The position numbers were made by a program, and so were the translations under genes. Shown piece after piece: positions 1 to 11,974 of a stretch of 64,000 nucleotides of DNA (position 1 is the stretch's first letter; each line of letters begins with the position of its first letter). Source of the stretch: Myrica gale. Its lineage: Eukaryota; Streptophyta; Magnoliopsida; Fagales; Myricaceae. The stretch is taken from the NCBI GenBank assembly GCA_963930655.1, contig OZ005611.1, positions 19,889,001 to 19,953,000 of the forward strand. The letters are read 5' to 3'. The notes under the pieces were generated by a model that was given only the letters and a program-made list of their open reading frames with translations, searched no databases and was not told where the DNA came from.

Positions 1-198
1 CAATCTGATTTCATTTATTTCCTTTGGTTATTGAAGATAGTTGAAACCTCTGGGTTCCTTTGTTCATACCCCTATAGTAGTTAATAATATCTTACTTTAC
101 GAGTAAACATCTTCTCGAGAAGATAAGGTGCTGAGCTTAAAAGATTTGACCAAGATGATATCACCCAAATTGGTAGCCCTAAAAAACAGTGATATTGG

Positions 199-530
199 CA
201 CTACAAAAAAAAGTACCTATAGCAGCGGTCACTGTAGCGGCGGTCAGTAAAACCGCGCGCTACAAGGTGTTTTTAGCGGCGTTTCAACGAAACCGTGGCT
301 AAAAATAGCCTATAGCCGCGGTTTATGTAGCCGTGGTCACTGACCGCGGATATAAGGGGTCTGTAGCCGCGGTTACCGACCACGGCTAAAAATAGCCTAT
401 AATCGCGGTCTCTGTAGCCGCGGCTCTGACTGCGGCTACAGACCTGCCTATAGCCGAGGTTTATTTTTAACCGCGGCTATAGGTCCTACCTCTAGCGGCG
501 GTACGTGACCGCTGCTAGAGGTATGGATCA
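199..530. repeat. GC-rich subterminal repeat block of the left CACTA end
   Basis: Short units resembling TATAGCCGCGGT and ACCGCGGCTATAGG recur in both orientations, as expected of CACTA subterminal regions where the transposon-encoded binding protein acts. The block ends in an imperfect hairpin at about 486-524, with arms TACCTCTAGC and GCTAGAGGTA around a GC-rich loop. Confidence 0.6.
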
Positions 531-579
531 CGTAAGACCGGCGTCGTTAATCATATCGTGCCATCCGCTTCTACATCTC

Positions 580-854
580 CTAAATCTTTTGTTGCAAATT
601 GTTGATCTTGTGCATCTTTTCTTGGCTCTCCTTCTCACGGTCCACTCTAATCTGCTCCAACTCCAACTGGGTCTCCGTCAATCTCCACTCCATATTCGCC
701 GATGACGATGGGCAAAAGGTACTAACCGGCCGCACCGAATCACCTAAACCTCTAACGTACCCTCGTTTCTCCAAGAGGAACTGGTGAAAACCTCCACATC
801 AGTAAGCGTCCTCCCTTCCATGGTTGCTTGGGCCTCCACTTCCTTCATCTTTTC
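580..854 (-). pseudogene. CACTA transposase-like C-terminal fragment (Transposase_24-type)
   Basis: On the minus strand a good acceptor (TTGTAG, 856-855) opens an exon. Its two frames give first a stretch ending TLTDVEVFT and then GYVRGLGDSVRPV followed by a charged coiled coil. The frame changes between these parts, which marks a frameshift. The same order (VEIFTEVLG, GYVRGLG, then coiled coil) occurs at 27189-27383 in the second CACTA element, so both are decayed copies of one protein family. The GYVRGLG-type motif is, as I recall it, typical of the C-terminus of plant Ptta/En/Spm transposases. A family search would settle the assignment. Confidence 0.5.
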
Positions 855-1739
855 CTACAATGTGAAATACAAAGAAATGGAATAAGTGGAGAACAAAATT
901 CAGCAGATTAACAACATAAAATCTATCCAACCCATTTTTTACAAACTATATATACATGATTTATATCAATACAACTTATTCAATCAAACCAACTCAGGCC
1001 AGCAAACTACAATGGAACCAAGAACCTGCAAACACTTCTAAAATTGTAACTTCAATGTATCAATGAAATGCAACCAACACTACCAACCAACAACACTTCC
1101 AAAATTTAAACTTCAATTCACTAACCAAACTGAACCAACACCTCATCTACCAAATCAAATAACAATATAGCAACACATTTCAACCAACATCTAATTTACT
1201 TACAAAATTCCCCCTAGCAACGTCACATATTCATTTTTCATTCTTGCACTTGTGTGATGCAACATATAATAAGTCAGTAGGACCCACTTCATCAGTCTAG
1301 ATTGCACCTAGCTGTTTGAAAACAAGAAAGCATCCTTGTTAGTTGCCAATTATGATTGACAATAAAACTAGAATGACAATCAATTACCAATTGTAACAAC
1401 AAAAGAGATTAGGTGATATACCAATTGCGCGCAAATGACTTAGTCCTAGTTGTGTGATATACTGTGAGTTTTAATATATTTCTTCAGTTTATCTCACTCT
1501 TTCCCTACATACAATTGTAACAACAAAAGAGATTAGGTCATTTAACCAATGCAATTAATACAAAAATGTTATATTTAACAACCAAACACATTTACCTCAT
1601 ATATTGGGTCAGCAAATATATTACATAATTTTGTCCACATTCGGGTTCCACTTCATCATGTGGGTTTTTCAGTGCCTCTTCTTTCGTAGGAAAATTTTTG
1701 TAGTGCATGTGCAAGGTATTTAAAAAAAAAAGATTTAAT

Positions 1740-4030
1740 TATGTACTAACTGGTTCTAACCAGAAATAGAACAGGTTCCAACCTGTTAAGTGAACCAGTT
1801 CTAACATCTAAACACTAGGTTCGAACCTAGTGTTTAGATGTTATAACCGGTTCACACAGAGAGCCCAGAATCTTGCCGTTCATGCCATTGAAATCCGACC
1901 AAAACACACACAATCACAAACCAAGCATGAAAATAGCAACACAATATGAAAGTGATACATACCAATTGATTTCCAAGCGTCCAAGGGCCACAAATCCACA
2001 CTTTCTCCAGTTAAAATCCAAACTTTCCCTCTTTACTTCTCTTCTTTCCCTTTCACCCACCACCAACAAAAAAAACACCAACTTCGATGTTACAAATCAC
2101 ACCCCAAAACCAACTGTTCACAAAAATCAATACAAAACTTATAGAGAAAACTCACCAAATCCTTTCCAACGCCGCTCCTTAGAGAAAAACCAGCAGCCCC
2201 AAGTGGTTCACACAAAGTGAACACCCGGGGGCTGTCTGTTTTTTTTCCAGGTCTGGAAACCGGTTCAGACCTATTAAACTCAAATTCGAACTTCTTCCAT
2301 TATTGGGATGACGTCGCTATGAACCTGATCAAACCGGTTCAAACCTTTAGGTAACTGGTTCGAACTGGTTCCTAGGTCCCAAATTTCTGCCAAAAAATTT
2401 GGCGGGATTTTTCGTACGCCACTTTATAGGCTCAAACTTGCCAATTTTTCCGTTCGAACGGGGTTTCTAAGTTCTAACCGTTACTAACAGGTTCTAACCT
2501 GTTAGGGCCAAAAATGCGTGGCAAAAGGTTCTAACCTCTTTAGAGGTTCGAACCTTTTATTACGATCGAACCTACATATAAATGGTTCGAACCTGTTAAG
2601 ATCCTGAAAAACATAATCGGTGAGTTCAGGTTAGAACCTATTCATTACCCATTCAAACGTTTAAAACCAGTTCTAACCTCATAGTATTAGGTTAGAACGT
2701 GTTTAGACCAGTTCCAACCTTTTAATTCTAGATTCGAACTGGTAAATGTGACATTGAATGTCCAACCGGTTCGAACCTATTAATGTTGCAGATCGAACCG
2801 GTTCGAACCTTGTGCACTATGTGTGGCGCTCCCGGCACATTCTCCTCGCTCTCAGTGTAGAGCTAGAAGAGGTCGAAGGGCTAGAGAGGGGTTAGGTCCT
2901 CCAACTCAGGAATTGTCGGTCCCTCGGGCCGAGGGAGCCCGAGGAACTCGGCAATCCGCTGGGCAGAAAAAATGACCATGACGTCCCAAACCGTCAAGTC
3001 GTAAGAGTCCTACAAGAAAACTAATAATCATTAATTTACGTGTTACAAACAATAAATAAAAAAAAACATTAAATAACAATTAATTATCACGTACCACCCA
3101 GTGCGTGACCTGCTCCATCAGCCCTACATAAAAGGCCCGGACCACTGGCAATGAGATCGTGCCAGACTGAACTGTGATGGGCTCCCAGCCCCGAGAGTGG
3201 ATCACGTTGTGTATGGTCCTACCCTCTAAGCTGAGTCCCTGGAGCTCCAATGGCTGAGCCTCCCTCTCCATTTGGACCGAGCGGCCCAAAATCAACTGAC
3301 GGTGCGCCTCGACTGTCACAGGCTAGTCTGCGTCAGCCAAGCTGTGTCTAGCACGCTTTCCACGAGCCATTCTTGTCTAAAACCTGAAATTGAAGCCAAA
3401 AAACAATTATGTCAGAACTGGTTCTAACCTGTAAATAACAGGTTCGAACCTAAATGAAAAAATAAAACCAAAAAAGAAATAGATTCTAACATGTACATAT
3501 AAGTTTGAACCTGTTTAAGATGTTCTAACCACTTATCAAATAGGTTCTAACCTGTATGGTTTCGGTTCTAACATCTGAAATAACCAGTTCTAACCTCTTA
3601 TGAATAAACACAACCGGTTCTAACAAAAAAAAAAAGTTTGAACCTAAATGAGAAAATCATAACACAAAAGACACCAGTTCTAACCTATTAATAAGAGTTC
3701 GAACCTGTTAAAGCAGTTATAACTTGTTTCCAAACAGGTTCTAACCTGTAAGATTCCGGTTCTAACCTATAAACGAACATGTTCTAACCTATTCCGAACG
3801 CACATAACCCGTTCTAACCTATATTATAAAGGGTCGAACCGGAAGCAATGTGGTTCTAACCTAAAACAATAAGGTTCTAACGAATCGGTTAATTTTAGGT
3901 TCGAACTTTTTCTTTAAATAATCGGTTCTAACCTGTTTTTTATAGTTCGAACCTATTTATCAATTTCGGCCTTGCCACTTAATTATCTTTTGTGCTAATA
4001 ACTTATTAGGTTTGAACCCGAATATTATAT
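1740..4030. repeat. Dispersed GGTTCGAACC / GGTTCTAACC motif array
   Basis: Dozens of copies of a 10-bp palindromic motif (GGTTCGAACC and the one-base variant GGTTCTAACC, both orientations) are scattered at irregular spacing through this part of the CACTA element, including around the coding fragment at 2881-3370. At 1803-1842 two motif-bearing stretches form an exact 40-bp palindrome centred on TTCGAA. The likely role, by analogy with other CACTA elements, is binding of an element-encoded protein. That is inference. Confidence 0.7.
2881..3370 (-). pseudogene. Plant transposon protein (Transposase_32-like), two exons, one stop
   Basis: ATG at 3370 opens a reading frame starting MARGKRARHS. 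Exon 1 runs 3370-3095 and ends at donor GTACGTG. An 85-bp intron (3094-3010) ends in CTTGTAG. Exon 2 (3009-2881) reads DSYDLTVWDVMVIFSAQRIA and then a leucine/proline-rich end before TAG. The pattern (GW..., VVRAFYV, then VxVxFSxxxIAxFLGLP) is that of the putative plant transposon protein domain found in CACTA elements. One in-frame TAG lies near residue 16, so the copy is probably dead. The N-terminus resembles that of the homologue at 27160-28360 (MSKRARMSG). The function of this family is not known. Confidence 0.55.
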
Positions 4031-4394
4031 GTTCGAACGTCTTACGTTTTAGGACGGACGACGTCCGTCCCTAAAATCTTCCTGTCACCTTCCCGCCTTA
4101 TAGTGGGAAAATTTTTGGGACAGACAGTATTGTTCGTCCCTAAAAGGTGGACATTTAGGGATGAACATCTAGAATTCGTCTCTAAAAGGTCCATTTTAGA
4201 GACGAATTTTTTTATCCGTCCCTAAAATGTGCCATGTCGATGGATTTAGGGACGAATTCTTTTGTCCATCCTTAAAAGGCACTCCGTCCCTAAAAGTAAA
4301 TTTTCTAGTAGTGTACGTTTGTTCGTTGTTTTTAAAAATTCTTTTTTTTTTATCTTAGAAATACATTTTCATCCAAAGATATTTTTTATCACTA

Positions 4395-5187
4395 AGTGTT
4401 TGTTCCCCCGAAATTTTACACTTTCTAAAATTTTAACACAATAAAAAATTACAATATAATATATCTCTTCATCACATCATTATTTTTTACTGTAATAAAT
4501 ATTAAAAATCATCTCTCTCTTAACTTTTTCACCAAATCCAATACACTAAAATTTTAACCTCCAAAAATTTTAATACTCAAACACAACCTAAAAACCTCAT
4601 CCCTGTGATTAAATGGGGGTAAACTTCTTTTTCAATGTGATAAATTTTTCTTTTCAAATGGTTCCAATTTTTGTGAAATAAAAAATTGCAAAAGTCAACC
4701 CTGCTTTTGCAAAAATTCATTAAAAAAATTATTCAAGCATACTTTATATTTTCACTCTCGTTAAAAAAATATACTTCAAAAAAATTATCTTCACAAATAT
4801 TTAAAAATTATATAGTGTTTGACTGTGGAAATTTTGAGTATTGGAATTTGAGAAATATTATAAAATAAAGATATGTTATGGGAGTTGGTGAAAAGTGAAG
4901 AGATAGGATTTTTAATAAAAATTATAAAATAAAAATTATGTGATGAATTTTATATTATTAAACTCAAATAATTAGGCTCAAACAACTATGGCTGCGTTTG
5001 CTAACACAATATTACCCAAAATATTCTCTCTCCTAATAAAATACTACAATATAATCTCTCTCTCATAAAAAATATATAAAAAATTACAAAAAATATAAAA
5101 AAATTACCTCTCTCTTCACTTTTTCACTAAACCCAATACCAACACAAAACCCAATACCAAAAATATTTCAACACAAACACAACCTAT
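4395..5187. mobile_element. Cluster of three adjacent AT-rich MITEs
   Basis: Three short elements lie side by side: about 4395-4588 (GTGTTTGTTCCCC ... ACTCAAACACAACC), 4815-4986 (GTGTTTGACTG ... GGCTCAAACAAC) and 4990-5187 (GCTGCGTTTG ... CACAAACACAACC). All share inner phrases such as a CTCTCTCTT tract followed by TTTTTCACCA, and a TTGAGTATTGG tract. The middle copy is closely similar to the copies at 13683-13882 and, inverted, 12826-13012. They have short inverted ends and no coding capacity. The superfamily was not decided. Confidence 0.5.
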
Positions 5188-6827
5188 ATATCTTCAAAAA
5201 AAAATTCCTCGATGTAAAATAAGAAAATTTCTGCCACTATGCAGCATGCGCATTTAATTCTGTTTTTGGATTGGGCTGCAAGAAAACAGATGCGTGCTGC
5301 TCACTCTTGAAAAATAAAGCCAAAATAGTCAAAACTTTTACACCTGTATGTTTCTGATCTGATCTGCGTGGGAAGATTCAGGGTGAATACCATCTAGTAA
5401 TATCTATTCTAATGGAAAAGGATATGGGAAGACTGTTTTTTCCTTCTTGCAGAATCATTAGTAAGTAAAAGGCATTAGAACTTGAAGTTTTTCTTCTATA
5501 TGTATACAGTTCCACCACATGGCATGCGTGGGCAAAATGTGACTTTAAAGCTCGCCATGCCGCCTACGGACGCCCGCTTGGGATGTGTTAATTTGGAGTG
5601 ATCTATTTAAGCATGTATTAGGGCATAGCCCGTTCCAGGGCTACTATTGATTGATTGAAAGCAAATCCCTGGACCCTGTTACACTAATGCATCTCTTCTC
5701 TCGTTTTCCTCACCTTGCGAGAGCTCCACACAACAAATATAAATTATACTTATTTTATAATTACTATGTTTTGTTCGGATGTGTATAAAGTTTTGTTTCT
5801 CTATTGTCGTGAGATGTATAACTTTTTTTTTCTAAGCAGAGATGTAAAATTTTGAATCCCAATAAATATTCTATTACCAAGTACTTCTAATTGAGATCCT
5901 CTACAATATTATTCTAGTATGTGCAAGTGAATCTAAGGGTACACATGAGAAACTTCATTCATAAGGTGCACAACTTTTTGTTTTTTCAACCTCCTTCTTC
6001 TTACCCTTCTAATTAGAATCGATAAAATCATGCTCCCTCGTGCAATATGAGTTGCGGGTTTTTATTCAACTTCAAAGTTCTCGCGTGGAAATTGAATTTG
6101 AAGGAAAATGACAAATGTTTCGAAACATGCGTTGAGGGTCTTAATGTAATTTGCGTTTTCTTTTCTTCCCATTTTATAGGGTAAAACGGTCTTTTAATGT
6201 GGGTTGAGGGTCACCTGTAATGCACTTGGGACAGATTCCGTTAAAATTAACGCTTCAAATCGGTTAAGGGATGGAACCCCAACAAGGACATAGTTTACGG
6301 TGTAATCAAGAAAATGATGATAGTTCATGAGGTTATCGTGATTTGCCCTAATTACTATGTTTTGTTTGGATATGTATAAAAATCTGTTTTTTTATTGTTG
6401 TGGAATGTAAAATTATGAATCCCAATATTCTATTTTCAAGGCCTTCTAATATTAAAACTGAAATCCTCTATATTGCAATGTACTATATAGAAATAGATAA
6501 ACATATTAGACTCCATCTAGGATTCTCATTTCTTGAAACTTTACAATAACAATATTTTATGAAGTCTAGAATAACAGAACCTGTTATTGTGACAATAAGT
6601 CATCAAAACTTGCAACAAAATAAATAAATTTTAATGGAATTTTGCATAACCATAAAAAACAAATGATAAAAGAAGAAAGAGAAATAAATATTAGTAGAAG
6701 GGTAGGGGAGAAAGAGATATGCTTTTGAAAACTATTTTACGTTATCATATAAAATAGTTTTAGTCATCCTTACAAATAAAACCACTATTTGTAATGAAAA
6801 CGTGAGGTCAAGTAATCTATAAAGGCT
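5188..6827. other. AT-rich intergenic DNA, no gene seen
   Basis: No reading frame of convincing composition, RNA gene or element border is visible here. Two related AT-rich phrases recur (TTACTATGTTTTGTTCGGAT near 5761 and a close variant near 6355), which suggests an old dispersed repeat. Confidence 0.5.
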
Positions 6828-6962
6828 CTGTTTGCGTAACATTATCATAATTACAAAATATTCTCTCCTCACTTTTTTATCAATTTTCATACACTTTTTC
6901 ACCAACTTTTTCACTTTCTCTCCTCATTTTTTCATCAAACTATAATTACTGTTTTGTCACGC
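6828..6962. mobile_element. MITE-like short element
   Basis: The stretch starts GGCTCTGTTTGCG and ends GTTTTGTCACGC. Inside it has the same TTCTCTCCT and TTTTTCACCA-type phrases as the MITEs at 4395-5187. It is non-coding. Confidence 0.35.
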
Positions 6963-7140
6963 AATTATATAAATAATTAATTGAAAAGATAGTTTGTCAA
7001 AAAAATAGTACCATGTGTAATGTAACTAATATTACTTATAAGACCGTGTGACAAATCATGCTAAGATCGATTTTCTTTCTTCCCATCCGATAATGAATTA
7101 GAGATAATCTCGTACGATTCTTTACTTTTCCTCCCTCGTT

Positions 7141-8110
7141 TTGTTTTATATTTTTCTGAATAGAAAAGGCATTCATGATGGAATGACCTACTTAAACTCA
7201 GGATGCCCCACGACGTACCTCACGGAGCACACAAGGGTTCCGCACACATTTCAAGCTCGTGGGTCCAGAAACACCCAAATGCACAGCAGGACGAGGGTGC
7301 TATTGAACCCCGGACAACGACCTCAGATAGTGACAGAGCCAGGAATTTGTCTCAGCGGGGGCGAACATCATAAAAATTAATTATTTTTGTGTATATATAT
7401 TTAAGGAATGTAGTGAATATTGAAAAATTTGAAATTTTTATTAGGTTTTTTTTGTAAGAACGTAGTGAATAAAATAAAATTTATAAGAGTTGGTAAATAA
7501 TGGAGAGAGAAATAGAATTTTATGAGAATTGGTGAAAAGTTGAAAATATACATGATTTGAGTGAATTTTTTATATTTATTATAATAATAAAGATAATTTA
7601 ATGGGAATGGGAGAAATTATTTTAAAGTAATTTTATTTGATAAAAAAATTAAGTTAGTTGTGTTTATAAACGCAAATTTTGGAATATTGCAAATTTTTGG
7701 TATAATTAGTGTTTTGCAATCGCCTCTTAAGTTCATCTACTTGAAGAGGTTGGGTAAACCATGACTCATTTGGTGGTGCTAGCAAATTTTTAGTTTATTA
7801 GAATTGGTGAAAAATTTGAAAGTGGATCATTTAAGTAGATTTTTTATGTATTTAGAAAAAATATAAGTAAATTTTCACATTAAGTGATTTTAATTGTAAA
7901 AATTTTGAGATATTAAAATTAATAAAAAAGTAAAAAGAGATTATTTGAATAAATTTTTTATATTTATTTATAATAAAAAATAATATTTAATAAAAAAATA
8001 TATAATTTTAAAGAAATATTTTGTTAAAGTAAAAATTTTAAGAGTCGAAATTTTTACTCACAAACTTCTTATTTTAAAAGAGATTAATTTTATTATAATT
8101 ATTTTTAACT
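7141..8110. other. Decayed repeat debris with a possible hAT-like left end
   Basis: At about 7329 the sequence TAGTGACAGAGCCAGG looks like a CpG-decayed version of the hAT-type terminus CAGTGGCGGAGCCAGG. No matching right end was found. The 190 bases before it contain a minus-strand phrase close to a tRNA-type B box (GGGGTTCAATAGC), so a truncated SINE is possible. From 7380 to 8110 the sequence is very AT-rich MITE-like debris. Confidence 0.3.
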
Positions 8111-8235
8111 AAAATTTATGATAAAAATTTTGAAATTTGAAATTTGAAATATTGTCATCGTTAAATAGTAAGAGCAGTCGTACAGAGCAGCGCAAAAGGC
8201 CAAAAGTAGTATTTCATCCCCATGACACCTTTTAG

Positions 8236-8870
8236 TCTCGGATAATCTCTCCCTCTCCAATTTTCTCCCATTCCATATCGCTGTCCTTTGACATTTGACA
8301 GAAGGAAATACAATGCAACTCCAATTTTCTCCCATTCCATGTCGCTGTCCTTTGACATTTGACAGAGGCCTGGCTCGGATAATCTCTCCCTCTCCAATTT
8401 TCTCCCATTCCATGTCGCTGTCCTTTGACATTTCGACAGGGCCTGGCTCGGATAATCTCTCCCTCTCTGTTGCTCAGTTTTCCTTATTGAATTGATTGGA
8501 CACGTACCCCGCGTTCTTCATTTCTTTTTTTCTTATGTCAGCAAAAGCGTATACGTATCAAATTCTAAAGTGCTTGATAGCATTTCATCCCCATAACACC
8601 TTTAGTGCCAGGGAAATTATAGCTGTTAACGTAAAAAATACAATGCAACTCCAATTTTCTCCCATTCCAGGTCGCTGTCCTTTTGACATTTGACATAAGG
8701 CCTGGCTCGGATAATCTCTCCCTCTCTGTGGCTCAGTTTTGACTTATTGAATTGATTGGACACGTACCCGTTCTTCAATTTTTTTTTCTAAGCGTACCCG
8801 TTCTTCATTTCTTTTTTCTTATGTCAGCAAAAGGGTTTACGTATCCAATTCTAAAGTGCTTGATAGTGCT
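8236..8870. repeat. Nested tandem repeat (about 42/84-bp units within a 329-bp duplication)
   Basis: The phrase CCAATTTTCTCCCATTCCA followed by TGTCGCTGTCCTTTGACATT occurs four times (about 8256, 8321, 8393, 8650), usually with CTCGGATAATCTCTCCCTCT beside it. A larger unit from 8310 (ACAATGCAACTCC) recurs at 8639, an offset of 329 bp, and carries the same downstream text (GACACGTACCC, CTTATGTCAGCAAAAG, TTCTAAAGTGCTTGATAG). No gene is associated with it. Confidence 0.8.
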
Positions 8871-9104
8871 CTCTGTCGTTGACATTAAAGTGGCAACGAC
8901 AGATTTCTTATGTTGACAATTTCGAAGCTCCACGAAGTTGAAAATAATAACGTGGGGTTTGTTTCACTTTGAGAAGTGATCACTTCCTATAGCTTAATGG
9001 GATTTCATCAAGCTTTTTATTGAATTCAATTCTCTAACTTGTTTTCTGGCCGAATTTTAGGGTCAGCACGAGAAGAGCATATACCATAAACGATACCCTA
9101 TTGG

Positions 9105-9702
9105 CAGTGACGAAGTCAGAAATTTTTTTCAGAGGGTCGGAATATAATTATAAGCAAAATCCAAAAAAATATTTCGAATATAACTACAAACAATGTTTTA
9201 CATAGTACCATGCAAATTAGAGGGAAAAAAACTCAAAGTGCAGATGCAAATATTAATATTCAACATTTAGTTAAAAAACTAAAAAAAAGAGTAAAAATTA
9301 CATTAGTTATGCTAATTAGACTCGACGCTCCTTCAACGAATTAAAGTCATCAATTATCATATTATTTCGAAGTCTTGTCTTAACAATGTTCATTGCTGAA
9401 AAAGCTCGTTCAGTAATTGTTGTTGAAACTGGAAGAGTCAAGACTAAGCGAATCAACCTGTCAACCAAAATTTACGCTATTTGTTATTATTTTTTTAATT
9501 TTTTTCTAACATTTGCAATGCATTTGGACTTGAAAGTTGGAAAATAAAATATTAGTGATGGATCATACTTACAGAAGTAACAGAACCACGAATGAAACGT
9601 AAATAATATTGAAAGGGGGGTCATTCATGCTTATTTTTTTAATAAACTGACACTTTAAATAATAAATAGTACTACTAAATCCCCCCGGTAGATTCGTCCC
9701 TG
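9105..9702 (-). mobile_element. hAT element, internally deleted
   Basis: The left end is CAGTGACGAAGTCAG and the right end is GATTCGTCCCTG, the decayed inverted form of a CAGTGGCGGA-type hAT terminus. The flanking octamers are CCTATTGG and CCTACCAG, which differ only by transitions and so could be a decayed 8-bp target duplication. The interior still encodes a hAT C-terminal dimerisation segment on the minus strand (9316-9464). Confidence 0.6.
9316..9464 (-). pseudogene. hAT transposase C-terminal dimerisation-domain fragment
   Basis: The minus strand reads LIRLVLTLPVSTTITERAFS and continues AMNIVKTRLRNNM before a TAA at 9318-9316. The LTLPVSTxxTERAFSAMxxxKTRLRN signature is the conserved hAT (TTF-type zinc-finger) C-terminal dimerisation region. 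Only about 50 codons remain; the DDE catalytic part is missing. Confidence 0.8.
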
Positions 9703-9876
9703 CCTACCAGGGCCTGCTAATATTTCATCCAAACTTTTGGTTACAATTTGTAAATAGTAAGGTACGACTCAAGAAGATGGGGACAGAGGCACAACCCTTG
9801 AATGTTACATCTTTGCTTCGAATGCATGGACTCGTTCAAAAGGCAAAATGAAAGCTACCTAACCTTGAGATGTTGG

Positions 9877-11010
9877 CACAGGCGGGTGGGGTTGGGGGCA
9901 CCGCCCCGGTTGGCTCCCCCAATTTTGATTTTTTCAAGTAGATTTTATTTTTTTAATTATTTTTTTAAAGGCTTGCCCCCTTTTGTCCATTGAAAATTCA
10001 GCCCACCCCCTTTACCTGTCCAAATGCCTCAGTCTGCCCCCCTTAAGACCCAAGAAGCCCAGCCTAGCCCAATCCATCCCATTTTTTAAAAAAAAAAATA
10101 ATAGTGTGAAACTTCTACTTAAATTTTTTTATTCCCTTAACCCTCACCTCTCGCACGCTTTAACCTCTCTGTTACTTTCTCACAGCTCCTCCCTCTCCTC
10201 TCAGCTTCTACTTAATTTGCTGGAATCTACAAAATTGAGCTTTTTGTTCCAATTCTTTTTCCATGATCATTTACCAAGTATGTATTTTCTCCTTATAATT
10301 CCAGGTTATTTTGTTGTTGATATAGATTCAACTTCGGAGAAGTTTGTGTTCAATAAAACTGTCACACTAAAAGACAGATATAGGAAGAATGGGAAGTAGC
10401 TCCATACCCTTGGATCATTTTGATTCTTTTTCCAATATGCTTTGTTTTTATCTTGTTGTCTTTTAAGAATAAAAGAAACACAACAATTGATTCTTTTTCT
10501 CATTTATGTGTTCTATTTTTCTTTTTGTAAATCCCAACAAATTTAGCAGGACTTATTGAGCAATGGACACATCCATTCTCACAGCAAAAATAAGTACTTC
10601 ATTTATGGAATTGAAGAGTTATAGTGCTGAAAATGCTTGTGAAATACTTTGTTTCATTTATGTGTTATGTTTTACGAAGAATATGTGTGTGTGTGATTAG
10701 CTGGTGCTTCATGGGTATCTTAAACAACAATAATTTAATATTTAATGCTATTACCACTAATTGGTTGATGATTTTTGTTTTGTTTTATTTTGTTTAGATA
10801 ATAGATAAGTTTTTTATAATAAAAAAAAGTTAGCCAGCGTAGAGTCGTCTAATACTCCTAGATTGTATTTTAATGTTTTTAGTGTTTTTAGTCCTTAATT
10901 TTTTATATTTTAACTCTTAAAACATTTTTTTTATATTACGTAATAATTTTTTTTATCATTTTTCCTTAATAGTTTGTCCCCATTGACTCCATTCCTGGCT
11001 CCGCCATTTG
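9877..11010. mobile_element. Non-autonomous hAT element with 8-bp target duplication
   Basis: It begins CACAGGCGGGTGG and ends TCCTGGCTCCGCCATTTG. The flanking octamers are GATGTTGG (9869-9876) and GATGTTGA (11011-11018), matching 7 of 8. The last 130 bases resemble the right end of the hAT element at 43008-43633 (both carry a TTTTAGTCCTTAATTTT-like phrase), so the two belong to one family. No transposase domain could be read inside. Confidence 0.7.
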
Positions 11011-11018
11011 GATGTTGA

Positions 11019-11974
11019 TTTGGAAGAAAATTATAAAATTATGATAAAATTGTGAATATTTAGGTGATGTTAAAGTTGTATTGGTATTGGTATGCGTGCA
11101 TAAGTTTTTTGTAATGTTTGAATTGCAAATATAAAAGCAGAATGTAAATCCTAAAAATTTGATGTAAACGAACATAGCCTTAATCATGATCATTAGTACT
11201 TACAAATTAATCTTCTAAGCAACTCCAATTGTTTCATTGCTTTAATGATCAGCAACATCAGGCTTGTTCTGTTGTTGTTGGTTTTTCTTTTTTTATTTAC
11301 TGAAAATTTCCAAAAAAACAAAGAAATAGAATACAGTAACCAATTGTTACCAAAAAGAAGGAAAATGTATTCATTTTCTTTGAAAGAAATTGGCTCCAGC
11401 TTGCGCATTGTGTCGGCGCGAGGGAAAGAATAAAAGTTAGGCATGGACTAATCAAGCGGCGCTGGCTTGGGTTGCTTTGCTATGTGTTAAAAAAAGACAG
11501 GAGAAAATCACGATGTGATTTGCAAAAGCATCTTAGAATGGGTATTTAATAAAATTTACAAAATAAATATTTAAAATCTCACACCTAACTTCACTCAAAT
11601 TTCAATAACTTTTCACACAAATTTCAATATCTTTTACAAAAAAAAAGATTATAACCAATTTTGTCTTTCCCATATTTTTTCACCTAACTCCAATATTTTT
11701 TTTATTAAAAAATTACATCAAATAATCTCCGTCTACACCATTTTACAAATTTCAATAAAAATTAAATATCTTTAAAACTTTTCAACAACATCTACACAAA
11801 AACCTATAAAATTTCAATTTACATAAAATATTCACAATTTTATAAAAAATCCTAAAAACCTTACAATTTTTTATAAAACAAATATATAGGAAATCTATGG
11901 TTATCTAGAAAAAAATTTATGCTTTGACATAGTTTCATTGGTAATTTTTGAGGCTTCTTGTGTGGTGTGCTTAA
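11019..11974. other. AT-rich intergenic DNA, no gene seen
   Basis: The small reading frames here have AT-rich, low-complexity translations on both strands. From 11530 to 11880 the text is repetitive (CAAATTTCAATA, TTTTCAC) and probably MITE-derived. Confidence 0.4.

Larger units (their letters stand above)
199..4313. mobile_element. CACTA-like (En/Spm superfamily) element, decayed and possibly composite
   Basis: The left end reads CACTACAAAAAAAA and the right end reads TTTTCTAGTAGTG, the inverted form of a CACTA terminus. About 17 of the first 23 bases agree between the two ends. Inside are two minus-strand fragments of proteins typical of plant CACTA elements (580-854 and 2881-3370). The flanking triplets (TGG left, TAC right) do not match. 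The subterminal sequences also differ: GC-rich units on the left and CCGTCCCTAAAA-type units on the right. The two ends may therefore belong to different elements. No complete transposase is present, so it is non-autonomous. Confidence 0.55.

Noticed and set aside
1873..2220. A 115-codon plus-strand frame
   Set aside because: It is low-complexity and Asn/Lys/Thr-rich. It lies inside the CACTA-like element's motif array with no homologue recognised.
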